Shown here piece after piece: positions 1-10,886 of a DNA stretch of 29,341 bases. The notes below the pieces were generated by a model that saw only the letters and a program-made list of their open reading frames with translations, had not been told where the DNA came from and made no database searches. Each line of letters begins with the position of its first letter. Within the stretch, counting starts at the first letter, position 1. The position numbers were made by a program, and so were the translations under genes. Source of the stretch: Neolentinus lepideus HHB14362 ss-1 (lineage: Eukaryota; Basidiomycota; Agaricomycetes; Gloeophyllales; Gloeophyllaceae); NCBI GenBank assembly GCA_001632425.1, contig KV425552.1:825879-855219 (forward strand), read 5' to 3'.

Positions 1-219
1 ACCTCGAAGTTCCAGATATCCAACATCACCTGGGGCCCTGGCGTTGGCAACACAGTCACAGGATACCTTGCTGAACTCCAATGCAGCGCGGCAGCACCAT
101 GCCAAAACATCACTCTGGTGGATGGGCTGAACTCGGTAGAGACAAATGGAACGGAAAGATTGATGACATGCAGTAATGTAGTGGACCCGACTTTTGGGTG
201 TACCGGATCTGCGGAGTAA
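1..219 (+). CDS. GH28 pectinase-like protein, C-terminal end (partial)
   Basis: Frame 1 is open from the window edge to TAA at 217-219, giving 72 residues of the C-terminus. The piece reads ...FQISNITWGPG, then LQCSAAAPCQNITL, then TCSNV and a final GC near the end. This is the usual ending of fungal glycoside hydrolase family 28 enzymes (endo- or exo-polygalacturonase, rhamnogalacturonase): a last beta-helix turn with the LQCS..PC.NI.L motif and paired cysteines. Family members are secreted and cleave pectin backbones. The catalytic Asp residues and the signal peptide lie upstream of the window, so the substrate cannot be decided. N-glycosylation sequons (NIT, NGT) fit a secreted protein. 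The C-rich ending with exo-type spacing hints at exo-polygalacturonase, but this is a guess. Confidence 0.8.
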   Translation, partial: TSKFQISNITWGPGVGNTVTGYLAELQCSAAAPCQNITLVDGLNSVETNGTERLMTCSNVVDPTFGCTGSAE

Positions 220-1004
220 CGAGGAGGAAGACAAAGTGCAGAGTAACACTTGTACCACCACGTTCGTCTTTCGCTGTACGGAAACGTGTATCGTTGGAAT
301 TTCCATTATGTATCTGGATCATCACTCTGTCACCCATGGCGTCGTACACGACCACGAGCCCATTGCCGTCCTCCGAAACGGGTTCTCATAATTCCATTCC
401 TAGACCCTGATGATCGAGAACAAATGGTTCTCAAACGCTGTCCTGACTTGCGAACCAGAATGCCGACGGACTAGTCCAAAAAAGTCGTCACTTGGCGATC
501 TTGAGTGAGGAATAAATTTCATTATGCCATGGTCCAGGGCTGGAAGAGTGCAACAGTACAACCAAATAAATCGCATTTGTATCAGGGTAGTGGCCGCGAC
601 TATACAAACCGTCGATGGGATCTGCGCACACGAACCAGGAGACCCTTAGTAAATACCATGGCATACCAATAACGTCGACAACATATCAACGACAGGGAAA
701 ATACCAACGAATGTATTTCTGAGGTGCAAGGGCAGCTGTAGCATTACAGCTTCTTTTATTCGGTGTTTGGGCTTGACGCGGCGCACTCCTGGTAATATGC
801 GGATACAGAGACGAAGCGGACATTGAGTAAACGGCATCTACTGCCTTCCCCCCGCGATCGTCGGTCAGTAGGGCTGGATGCGCCATCCACAAAAATATAA
901 AAGCACCGCCGACCTCCAGCACAGAACTATATTGTCCCGGACGCTCCTTGTCTCCTCCACTACAGCATCCAGTAATTCGCCACTTACCATCCTTATAACC
1001 AGTA
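220..1004. other. Intergenic: GH28 3' flank and hydrophobin promoter
   Basis: No convincing coding region is visible. Short frames on both strands lack family motifs, and the minus-strand frame at 686-1222 is mainly the complement of the hydrophobin exon. The right end holds the TATA box and presumed 5' UTR of the hydrophobin at 1005. Confidence 0.6.
896..902 (+). promoter_or_regulatory. TATA box of hydrophobin 1
   Basis: TATAAAA lies 109 nt before the hydrophobin ATG at 1005. The second hydrophobin has the same heptamer at almost the same distance (106 nt), which supports a real core promoter. Confidence 0.6.
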
Positions 1005-1430
1005 ATGTTCTCCTTCACCAAGATCGTTGCTACCGCCTCTGTTGCTTCCCTTGCGGCCGCCAAATCCGGTGCTGGGTCTTGCAACACTGGCCCTTTCCAG
1101 TGCTGCGACACCTTCCAGAAGGCTAGCGGCCCCATCGCCTCTAAGGAACTTGCTGCCTTGGGCATTGACCTCCAGGACCCCAATGTCCTGGTTGGGATCA
1201 CGTGCAGGCCTCTCAATGTCATCGGTGCTGGTGAAGGCGATTCTTGGTGAGTTTTGACTATCCTGGCTTGGGGAAATTTGAATGAATTTCTCGCGCAGCT
1301 CTACAGATCCCGTCTGCTGCAAGAACAATAACTACGGTAGGCCTTGACCATATTCGCTTCGCCGACTTATTGATCTGAGCTTGCAGGTGGTGCCATCGCC
1401 ATCGGGTGTGCACCTGTCCCCCTAAATTAA
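1005..1430 (+). CDS. Class I hydrophobin (hydrophobin 1)
   Basis: Three exons (1005-1246, 1299-1336, 1387-1430) give 107 residues. The start MFSFTK begins a signal peptide with an Ala/Val-rich core (about residues 1-19). The mature part has the eight hydrophobin cysteines: C-x6-CC, about 30 residues, C, 13 residues, C-x5-CC, 12 residues, C. Class I hydrophobins are secreted and self-assemble into amphipathic rodlet films on aerial hyphae, spores and fruiting bodies. The acceptor at 1298 was chosen because it creates the fifth Cys (TG|C) and continues as STDPVCC; the later AG at 1306 would give a stop. The 38-nt middle exon and both intron phases equal those of the hydrophobin at 10887-11329. 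The protein ends GCAPVPLN, the usual class I ending. Confidence 0.95.
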
Positions 1431-2871
1431 AAGCCAGGTCAATGGACGCTCAAGGTAAGCGCCTGTGAACCGATGTGTGGAATATGCGAAGTAAAGGCGA
1501 CTCTTCAGGAATCGGCATGTATGTGCCTATCTCCTACCTTGGAAGGTTGTTAGAACATTAGTCTGAGGGTATTGGGCTGTAGATAGTGGAGATCATAGAC
1601 ACTCACTGTGGATATCTTTAATCTTCCTTTCGCGTGACACTTGAGAATTTCCCATTTGCATTATGGCAAAGGATGCGCTCTCCGACAAAGGTGAGCCGCG
1701 CATCGGAGCCTGTGTTCTACATGGTTCTGTTGATCTCTGGCCTGTATGCATACGTGAATACAGACTTGCTACCCGGGTAGGGTCGGTATCTAGTACTTGC
1801 AATACTGGCACCCAGAGCTGCGAGCCGACAGTCATGATACCTGTCCATTGACTCAACTTCTATCCAGCGTCCAATGTCGAAGAACCAGCCCCAGACTCCC
1901 AGCAGCGCCGGGACTAATCAACCAGATGCCAGCGCAAAGCACACATGTCCTGTCAGTGCAGGCACTACACTGTGGGGCCGGCCCAGCCTATGAGAGCTTT
2001 TGCAAAGTCACCTTGATCCAATAATGTAGAGTCGTATTCAAGTGCAGTGTCCAAGTTTCTCGCCATACAAGGCTGGAACTCCGCGCGTATCAAGTCTAGA
2101 CGTTGATAGTGAGAGGTGATGTGCATCTGTTTCTGCCGTCCTGCCAGTGTACAAGTCCTTCTGACCAAGCCGATGGAAGCAGAAAGAATGCAACCTATAC
2201 ATAGACTATGCGCATGTCGAACGTGTGTCTACCAGTTAGTGCTGTCGATGAATTAAAAGTACGCGTCGAGTGAACATGAAGAGACTACCGTACCGGATCC
2301 GCTGGGTGTCACGCAGCCGAATGCGTCACAAGTTATAGACGCATTGTCACGTGATATCCCTCTCCTTTCCCAATTGCAACGCCACACTTTAATTTCGTGG
2401 ACATCGAGCATGCATGGACTGCTGAGGAAATATTTGTGACCTAGGTAACACTGTTTGTAATTACAGATAGAGATGCACGACCTTCGCCCCCCTCGATTGT
2501 AATGGTGGAGTCCTTAACTGGTATATAGAAATTGTTGAAGATACCTTCGCTTCAAGACGGTATCATATATATACTTCGTGGCCAAGACATCATATACATA
2601 GCTGAGAGGGGGCACGACTCAAGTAACTGTCAGCATGACACGTTCTCTCATCGAAAACATTCCTACTTCTCTAGCGTATCTTACAAGTTGACGAGGAAAT
2701 CTAAGAATACACAACGAATGTGGTTTAAAGCAGCACACTTTGAATCATCAATATAGTGAAGATGCTAAAGCAGTCCGTCGATTACTTGTAACGATACCAA
2801 TACTCCCATCCTCGGAGCCGCCTTCCGTAATAGCCAATGCAGATACCAAGACACACCCCACCGCCCTGCAT
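1431..2871. other. Intergenic, with a possible hydrophobin remnant
   Basis: No intact gene was recognised. Around 1781-1990 a short CNTG..SC motif resembles the start of a hydrophobin core, with stops and frame changes after it. The rest up to the stop of the minus-strand gene at 2872 shows only short unrelated frames. Confidence 0.5.
1781..1990 (+). pseudogene. Possible decayed hydrophobin fragment
   Basis: In frame 1 the sequence encodes STCNTGTQSCEPTVM and then stops. Class I hydrophobins commonly have CNTG-x-x-QCC followed by T/S-V here, so one diverged codon could separate this from a normal core. A one-base frame change leads to LSVQALHCGAG, loosely like the third-cysteine region, followed by another Cys. 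There is no signal peptide, no second CC pair and no clear introns. The match is short and could be chance; the neighbouring intact hydrophobin makes a duplicated relic plausible. Confidence 0.2.
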
Positions 2872-4822
2872 CTAAGCTGACTCCTTCTCCTTCTCGACCC
2901 TCTCACCAAACTCATCAAGCCCAAACACCTCCACAGCGTCCTCTCCAAGATGCTCCGCATCCATTACAAACCCTTCCTTCACCTCCCCCGCGCGCCTATA
3001 CCACTCGCCCACCCCCACCTTGATCGCCCTCTTCTCCCCCGGAATCGGCCTCTCCATCCCCTCCCCAACCGTCCCCCTCCCCAGCTCCTCCGTCGAAAAC
3101 CGTATCCCCACAAACCCTCCGCGATACCCCGCAAGCAGCTCAGCCGTGTCCTTCGTCAGCTGCTGCATCCGCTGCAACCTCAAACACCGAATCCGCGCCG
3201 TGAACGACTTCGCGTCGAGCCGCTGCTCCGGCGCGATCGCAGCGGGGTACGACAGGCCCCGCGGCAGAGCGGTCGACAGCCGGCGGATGGTCTCAGCCAA
3301 AGGACGCGTGGAGAGTTCGAGGGTGAGGAGCGGGCGCCAGAACGGCTCCTTCTCGAGGGTAGGCTCGTATTCCGACCGCAGCTTCTGCAAGGCGATATCG
3401 TAGGGGTCAGCAGGGATGACGGGCTCGGCGGAGGTGACAGGCTCGGGCTCGCCGAGCAAGGGCACCTGCCCGTCGAGCAGCACAGCAGACGCGATCGCGC
3501 TCGAATGGAACGCACGCCCGTTCTTCACACCGTAGGTAAAGCTCGTGTTCGGGACCGGCGGGACGAAACCAGAGGGATGCGCGACAGTGCCATCGGGGTG
3601 CGGAATCTCTACCGGGATCTTCTCCTCGCGCGGCCGCACGCCGCCCTCGACGATGTTCACGACCTCGTCGTCCTTCAGCCCTGCCATCTCCCTCACACGC
3701 TCGCGCACGCCCGCCGTCTGCCGCTCCTTGTACTCCTTGCGGCTCTTGCGCCGGTCAAACACCGGGCTGTCCGTCTCGCGGCCCGTGCCAGAGGGCACCG
3801 CGAACCCGCTGGGGTGCAGCACCGCGCCCGAGTCGTCGGTGAACTCGAACGGCGTCTTTTCCTGCGTGCCCTGCGTCGTGGCGGAGAGCGCGTCGGCGAT
3901 GATGCCCGCGGAGAGCTCGTACATCAGGTCGCCTTCTTGCTCTTTGCGCTCTGAGATCGCGTCGCGCTGGCGCTTGCGCTCGACGAAGTACTCGGGCACG
4001 GCGTCCTCGTCCTTGTCGGGGGGAGGACGGGATGAGTAGAAGCGGACTTGAGCCTGCTGCATAGGACTGCGAGTTGAGGGGGAGGAGGCGAGAAGCATCC
4101 CGACTGCGCGGCTAGAGTTTGAAGACGGGCTGCTGCCGGATACTGCGGCTTCGGGAGTATCTTGGACTGTCGGGTCGATCTCTCCATTCAGCTCAGCATA
4201 CGTGCGTTGCCTGTCCTCCGGGTCCTCCCACCATTTGACGTGCTTCACCTTTTTCGGCATCCAAGGCCACTGTGCCATGTCGAGAGTAGGACGCTTGAAG
4301 TCGGGCGATCGGGTGTGAGCCAGGTACTGGCTGACCTTGGTGGTGGGCATGGCTACGAGGATATGCTCGTAGGAATCTGGACGACCGACGGGCATGTTGA
4401 TAGGATAGCGGGACTCGAGTAGGATTACAGTGTGGGGCTCGTACGCGATAGGGAGAGGAGTCTCGTAGCTCTTTTCCTTGGCCAAGTAGCTTCCGCCTTT
4501 CCACCAGTTGGAGGTACGGAGCATCTGCGGTCTCGTGAAGCCTCCTTCGTACCTATCCAATAGTGAGCCTTTGGTAAATTACTCATATAGCTGGGACCTA
4601 CGTCTTCACGGGAGACAGCGCCTTTGTGATGTCGACGCGTTCATCTCGCTCTGCCTTCTCTTTGCGCCTATAGATCTGCTTAGCAAACTCCTTCTCCAAG
4701 ATAAGCTCTTTTTTCGACTTTGTCTTCTTGATTGTACTGGCTACTTCGTCCCTAGCGCTGGCTGAAGCACTGAACGAGCGGCGAGCGATACGACTGCCGA
4801 GCTGGGACGTCCTGCAGCTCAT
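2872..4822 (-). CDS. Unrecognised, predicted mitochondrial protein
   Basis: Two exons (4822-4602 and 4552-2872) joined by a 49-nt GT-AG intron give 633 residues. An in-frame ATG at 4882 would add 20. The start at 4822 is preferred because MSCRTSQLGSRIARRSFSAS is a typical basic, Ser-rich mitochondrial presequence. After a Lys/Glu-rich stretch comes the best-conserved-looking block, including RTSNWWKGGSYL, PLPIAYEPHTVILLES and WPWMPKKVKHVKWWEDPEDR. A low-complexity Ser region and charged segments follow. Two copies of a 22-residue unit with core HPSGF lie at nt 3793-3858 and 3556-3621. The C-terminal 180 residues look folded (EPFWRPLLTLELSTRPL, YRGGFVGIRFS). I cannot name the family. A fungus-specific mitoribosomal protein is possible from the basic N-terminus and presequence, but that is inference. 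Codon use is GC-rich, which creates long shadow frames on the other strand. Confidence 0.75.
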
Positions 4823-7800
4823 GGTGGTTGTCGACAGGATAGCTGAGAAACCGATGCTCTGCGTAGACGAAAACGGGTCCAAATGCCCTTTATATCCGAA
4901 AAGTGGAGTAACTCGCTTTCCTAAACGCCGCGGTACCTTGTAAGTAGTCCGTGATTATGTAACTAGTGATTATATTAGATAACAAAAATAATCAAGATAA
5001 ACTCCATCAGCATATGCCAATATTATACCTTATTAACTCTGTGACTTATTCAACATACCAAACTTCATCTGAAAGTCATCGGAATGAAGTGCTAGATTGC
5101 AGGCCAGAGCACAGTATGATAAGACTAAATGTGTACTGTAAGAGTGTATTTGATCTATATATTCACAGGCAACCTCAATTGATATATTGATCTTATTGTG
5201 AATCAACATACATACATACGATGAGAGTAAGGCTGGCAGGGATATGTTGTGAATTTCATATTATCACTATATGTTCTTAATTGCAATCCAACACTCCATT
5301 GCAGCTATCTTCCCATTGAGGTCTACAAGCAGAACAAATTGCAGAGCCAACTGAGCATAAAATCCCCATATCCTCAGGGAGATAATGATAGTTATATATG
5401 TTATTCAATCACTGTATAATTATCATTTAATCGTCGAATGCAAGGTCCCGAGCATTATTAATTATTAGCCAGACAAGTCCATCTCACGCTGAACGATTTT
5501 TATCCTGATTTCAAGACGCTCCATATGGTACTCAAGTCCTGTGTAATCCGCTATAGTGAATCCCGCTCTTTCCTTCCTATTTTCTTATTTGCCAGATAGC
5601 AGGGATCATTAGCAAGACAGATATTTCCCGTGTCAACCCCTGCCCATGGTCGCAAACTTGAAGCGCCAAACTTCATTTTCTCCGCGAGATCTACATGTGA
5701 CCCAGTACCGGATCTATCGTCCATTAATAACAACGCATCTGTACCCACCAGTGGTATTGCCATAATGACCGGCGCTGCCAAAGTGAATCCCCGTACAAAC
5801 AAGGACAATTCTCGAATTCCGGACTAGCCCACGCATTATAAGCTATGTGGCGTCCCTTGTTTTCCCGTCATACCGCCTCTGGCACTGATCGTTGAGGAAA
5901 CTGCGACGAGTACGGTAGCATGTAAAGGGTGGATAGGCATCGAATGAAGTTCACCCGCGTGTCGCTACGACTCAGTCAGGCGGACCCAAGATGGTCGTTG
6001 CCGGTAAAGTGAGAGACAAGTCCCGGTGTTCAGCATAGTCGTAGGAGGCAGATTTCTAGGCTGCCCAGGCCACTCGGACATCTTGGTTCCCTGCCGCTCG
6101 CTGAATTCGTGCTCAGACAGTTTTTGACGTGCAAAAAATGAGCGCATGGAAGAAGGTACTAGGGTGGATGGCCAGAATACCAGGGCATGTAAGAAATCAC
6201 TTGTAGCTTTATCATCTCGGAGGAAACGTAACCGTGGCGTAGACGCCGTGCAGTCGATGGGGTTGAGCCCGTACGTTGTGTACAGGTTGACGACGTGTAT
6301 TGTAGACCGGTGCGTCTGGGATCTAGGGAGATACGGGTATGTGGCCACAGAGACGCGTGCACTCACGTCTGCGGAGTGTGTCCGCGTACAGGACTTGAGG
6401 GGGAAGAGAGCCCGGGACCGCCTGGAAGATAGAGAGTTGCCTGCCGTAGGTAGTAGTCGATGTACACGGGCGTGATGCCCTCCTAGGTGGCGCAGGTAAA
6501 ATCTGCACGGACGGTGGTAGTTGCGTCAGTTGAAGCGTGAGTAGTATAAGATCAGTTGCTTACGGGTATAAGGCAGACGGGACTACGAACTCGTCGGCTT
6601 CCGAGCAGAATGGTGATTGGCAGCGACCGCAAAGAGGGCGAGGGCTGAAAAAGGGAGGCGCATTTCGTCAATGGCGAGGGACTAAAGAGGTGCGGGAGAT
6701 AGGATGGGGAGAGGTTGTGAGCGGATCCGGATATGTACTACATAAACCGCAGGCGGGTTACTCATGTCGAAGGGTGATCACTGTGATCAGGGACGGCCAG
6801 ATGTTGGCTAACTGACGGCGCTGCGACGCCTGCGTGGGGTCAGGTGAAATACTGCGCTGCAGACGACAGCGGCTTCGAATTAGTTTGTAGCTTTCGGCGA
6901 AAATTTGTGGTAGGACTCTGAGGTGCATACCTGCATACCAATACGGCAGAAAGTGGAGAAAGACTCACAGTGCGGACTAGAACGCGATTTCATGCGCAGC
7001 TCGCGATAAACTTGGTGACCTCTGTGATATGGAAAGCGCCGACTGTGTTACACCTTCTTATCCTTAAACGATGTATGTCCCAGGCAAAGCAGGCCTCCCT
7101 TCCGAGCGAGGGAGTCAATGCGGTGAAGATCAGTCATGGACGCTTTGGCAGGCATCTCGTCATGTCCGGTACATCACAAGTTAGATTGTCACCTGCTTGT
7201 CTACCCGCGGAGAGTTGCTAGTTAAGCCTGCGAGAACGGACGTGCTTGAGCGAGAGTGTTTGCAGAAAGTAAATGTATTTGGTCTTCACACGCCAAGGGG
7301 GTTGGTAGTGAGTATCTTTTCGACGTTTGCGGTTGGTCAGCATGATGCCGCCTTGCAGCTCGAGCGTCGAAGCAGTTTGTTAGGTAGAAAGATATCTGAT
7401 CAACGTACATTCACGGGCTACCGAGGAGACTATTTAGTGCCTTTGAGTACCGCAACTTGTTCTCTTTGCATCGAGATTTGATTGCTGTAAGGTTGGTGGC
7501 CGAGTGTGGGTGCATGGAGGCTAGAGTAGGACTAGAGCAAAGGTATAGGGATCGATAGCTCTCTGGACAAGAAGGATACAACCGAGCTTTTAACGTTGCA
7601 CTTTAGAGCCGAGGGAAGATATGGCAGATACACATCCTGCAAGCAGTACGCCGCAGAGTTCCGAATATACCATGGTCGGAAGCACGCCAGCCGTCAATTT
7701 TGAGATCTATTCAGGACGCAAGCGCACCTGCTATGCCTGTGTATGTTCTATGGCCGTATCTATCGGAATTAACGTAGCTTTTTGTCGACTAGCCCTTGCA

Positions 7801-8340
7801 AAACGATGCGATATCTCCATTTGTGCGAGTGCTGAAGGCAATATCCCGAAGCTCATGTAAGGGATGAATCGAACATGTAGCGTGTTTTGAAAGAGGCTCT
7901 TTGTCAGATTGCCAATCGTATGGAATGATAGAGCATACAAGCTGCCGAAAATGGACTCCTGAGTCGTCGCATGAAATAGTCTTGCAAAAACTTCGAGTAA
8001 CGGGGAGCGTGTTTATATAAACTAGACTCGAACGAGATGATTATTGGCAATTTAGCCATGGTGCCAGTCACAAAAAGACGAATAAAGAGCAGCAAACACC
8101 ATAGCAGACCGGCAGACAGAGAGTAGACGTAAAGCAGCATGTCAAGTCAATTCAAGTCGCCGTTGGCAGCACTCTGACCGCCACCAAGTCCAAATACACG
8201 CACATCTTCCCGTCGGTCGAGCTTCTCTATTAGCTGTCACAGTAATTTCGCGTTCGCTGGCCTGTTGACGACCACCACCGTCTCTCTCCTCCTTTCCTCT
8301 CTTCTTAATCCGTTCTACTGTCCTTTCGTTCAGTTCAAAG
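4823..8340. other. Long stretch without a convincing gene
   Basis: About 3.5 kb separates the mitochondrial-protein gene and the septin. From about 4950 to 5480 the sequence is visibly AT-rich. The rest has ordinary composition and only short frames. A possible broken secreted-protein gene on the minus strand at 6315-6663 is listed separately. A 78-residue minus-strand frame at 8140-7904 begins with a hydrophobic segment (LLYVYSLSAGLLWCLLLFIRL) and could be a small membrane protein divergent from the septin, but nothing supports it beyond the frame itself. The last ~200 nt, pyrimidine-rich near 8264-8330, should be the septin promoter and 5' UTR. No tRNA was seen. Confidence 0.5.
6315..6663 (-). 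pseudogene. Possible remnant of a secreted-protein gene
   Basis: On the minus strand an ATG at 6663 starts MRLPFSALALFAVAA, a good signal peptide. A plausible GT-AG intron (donor gtaagc at 6563, acceptor at 6503) leads to a second exon (6502-6367), then another plausible GT-AG intron (gtgagt to ccag) to an exon starting at 6315. However, the signal-peptide frame meets TAG before the first donor and again in the second exon. Outside the stops that frame reads EGITPVYIDYYLRQ and LYLPGGPG, which looks protein-like but is not a family I can name. The combination of signal peptide, two introns and in-frame stops suggests a decayed gene; chance is the alternative. Confidence 0.25.
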
Positions 8341-9852
8341 ATGGCCTCTGCTCCTCCCCCGCCGTCAGATGGCATTGGTATCGCCAACCTCCCCAACCAG
8401 GTGCGTATCCGTCGCGACTTGAGCACTCGTGCTATAATGGGTTATTAATGGGCAACGTGTAGAGGCATAAGATTGTCGCAAAACACGGGGCACACTTCAC
8501 GGTTATGGTAGTTGGTGCGTTCTCGACTTCTTCTGTATCTCTACACGTCCATGACCTCACTTTCCCCTGCCTCTATGCAATCGTCCATGCACAGGGGAGT
8601 CTGGCCTGGGTAAAACGACCCTCATCAATACGCTCTTCTCCACCGAGCTCTCGCCCGCGAAGCAGTACCACAAGCGGCACCAAAAGCAGCTCGACAAGCT
8701 TACCGAGGTCGAGATCATCAAGGCCGAGCTCGAGGAGAAGCAGTTCAAGGTGAAGCTGACTGTCATCGACACCCCCGGGTTCGGTGACTACGTGAACAAC
8801 CGCGACAGCTGGGCACCGATTGTCGACTTTATTGACGACCAGCATGAGGCGTACATGCGCCAGGAGCAGCAGCCTCTTCGGAAAGAGAAGACGGACTTGA
8901 GGGTACATGCGTGCTTGTACTTCGTTAGGCCAACGGGTCATACGTGAGTTTTGCCTTACTTGTGACTAGAGATTAAACTTGACGTCGGGACACAGGCTCA
9001 AGCCGCTGGACATTGAGATCATGAAGCGCCTCGGCACGCGTGTCAACCTCATCCCTGTCGTTGCCAAGGCCGACACGCTTACGCAGAATGATCTTGTGAC
9101 TTTCAAGCAGCGCGTATGTTTCCTTCTTCATATCTCACTCAGTTGAACTAACATTATGTTATACAGATCCGGGAAGTGGTCGCGGCGCAGGGCATCAGGA
9201 TCTACCAACCCTCGTTCGACAACGAGGATGATGCGGCAACGCAGCATGCTAAGATGCTGATTGAAGCTATGCCGTTCAGCATCATCGGTTCGACCGAAGA
9301 CGTCCAGACAGCTGACGGACGCGTCGTTAAAGGTCGTGAATACCTTTGGGGTGTTGCCGAGGGTACGTCTTCCACTTCCCTGCTCACCTCCGTTCAGTTC
9401 GATTGATATCCGTATAGTCGAGAATGAGAACCACTGTGACTTCAAGAAGCTGCGCTCGCTCGTGATCCGCACGCACATGCTGGATCTCATCCACACGACA
9501 GAGGAGGTGCACTACGAGAACTACCGGCAGCAGCAGATGGAGACGCGCAAGTTCGGCGAGCCCAAGCCGCGCAAGCTGGACAATCCGAAGTTCAAGGAGG
9601 AGGAGGAGCTGTTGCGCAAGCGGTTCACGGAGCAAGTCAAGGCGGAGGAGGCGCGGTTCAGGCAGTGGGAGCAGCACGTATGTCCGCCTGTTCTATATGA
9701 AGATACGATGTTGACTGCTTGGAATACAGCTCATTGCGGAGCGCGACAGGCTCAACAAGGACCTGGAGATGGCGCACAGCGCGATCAAGGCTCTCGAGGC
9801 GGAGCTGGACAACCTGCAGGTCGGCTACGGCCGAGGCTCTGCGAGGAGATAA
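8341..9852 (+). CDS. CDC12: Septin, CDC12 group
   Basis: Seven exons (8341-8400, 8463-8514, 8595-8943, 8996-9113, 9167-9362, 9418-9677, 9730-9852) give 385 residues, normal for this septin group. Septins are GTP-binding proteins that assemble into hetero-oligomeric rods and filaments at the plasma membrane at septa, hyphal tips and branch sites. The P-loop GESGLGKT is at residues 38-45, the G3 motif DTPG at 96-99 and the G4 motif AKAD at 177-180. The C-terminus from about residue 290 is Glu/Lys/Arg-rich with coiled-coil character ([12 protein letters not shown], then [11 protein letters not shown]). Assignment to CDC12 rather than CDC3, CDC10 or CDC11 rests on the short Pro-rich start, [13 protein letters not shown] directly before the G domain, and the overall match to Cdc12 as I know it. 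The start is the only ATG that fits and follows a pyrimidine-rich leader. Confidence 0.95.
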
Positions 9853-10886
9853 CCGATCCGCGTGCATGGATTCTTGGTGACACTGTTGATTTTGGGACCT
9901 TCTACTTTTTTGTGAAAACGCTAGCTGTCGTTGAGCTTATACCCGATAATGTCTCCCCCTGCCGCTCGTTAGTACTGTCCATCTACGATACTCTATTACT
10001 TGTTTGTTGTGAATGTCAGTCTTGTGTGGTTGATGCCAATGTCGGGTCATACCATCATGAAATATCCATGAGGGACCAAACGTGGATCATCTGCTAGTAC
10101 ATAGGCTCGTAACCCGCCTGTCTGGCGAGATTGGGGCAGAATCTAGATCTCGCTGGAGACAGGTTTCTTCTTCCCATACAATTGTGAAGGCAAAGGCAAC
10201 AGACTTCGATGTGTCCCCTTCAAACCCAGCCTAGGACTGTCGTTACCCTGGCATGTGTGTAGAGCGTATGGGAATGCAGCCTGGTAAGAGTGTCAGATCG
10301 CATTTGTGCCGTGTAGTAATGAGGAAAGCCGCCCAGACCACCGGTTAGTTCTATCTTTACTTCCTCTAAAATCATACGGAAATAAATCGCTAACATCCTC
10401 CCACTGTCCAGTCTCGCAGTCCACTGTTTATTTCTAGGTTCCACGCGCTGCGTTGATACTTTCTGAGCATATACGTCGGCTCTGAATCCTCCCGACAGAA
10501 GGGACAAGGATACTCCATTCTAACTGACGGCCCATTACACATGAACAGTCCAAATATCCGCAGGACGCAGACTACCATACGCAGTCAACCAGTCTCCCAG
10601 ACAAATAATATATGGCGATATGGCAATGCAAGCTTGAGCAGCAGTATCGTATACTTGCCTTGCATTATCTCAAAGGCTTCACAGCGATGAGAATAATTAA
10701 GAGATTTTAGATTTCGCAATGAATGACTAGGTAAGTTTCCACCCGTTTCCAATCCCAGATGCCCTCAGACTAACAATGTTCTAGCAAAGGACCAATAGGC
10801 GCGTATCATATCCTGCCGGTGTGGATCAGAAGACGCTCCGCAGGGTAGAACTAGGCTTGCTCACCTCCAACGAATTCGAGACTCGT
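9853..10886. other. Intergenic between convergent septin and hydrophobin 2
   Basis: This holds the 3' flanks of two convergent genes. Short frames on both strands (for example 10220-10507, minus) show no recognised motif. No RNA gene or repeat was noticed. Confidence 0.6.

Noticed and set aside
686..1222. 178-codon minus-strand frame
   Set aside because: It overlaps the hydrophobin exon on the other strand and has no family motif or fitting codon pattern.
2950..3954. 334-codon plus-strand frame rich in Arg, Leu and Pro
   Set aside because: It is the complement of the GC-rich exon of the minus-strand mitochondrial-protein gene. Its composition is Arg/Pro/Leu-biased and it has no motif.
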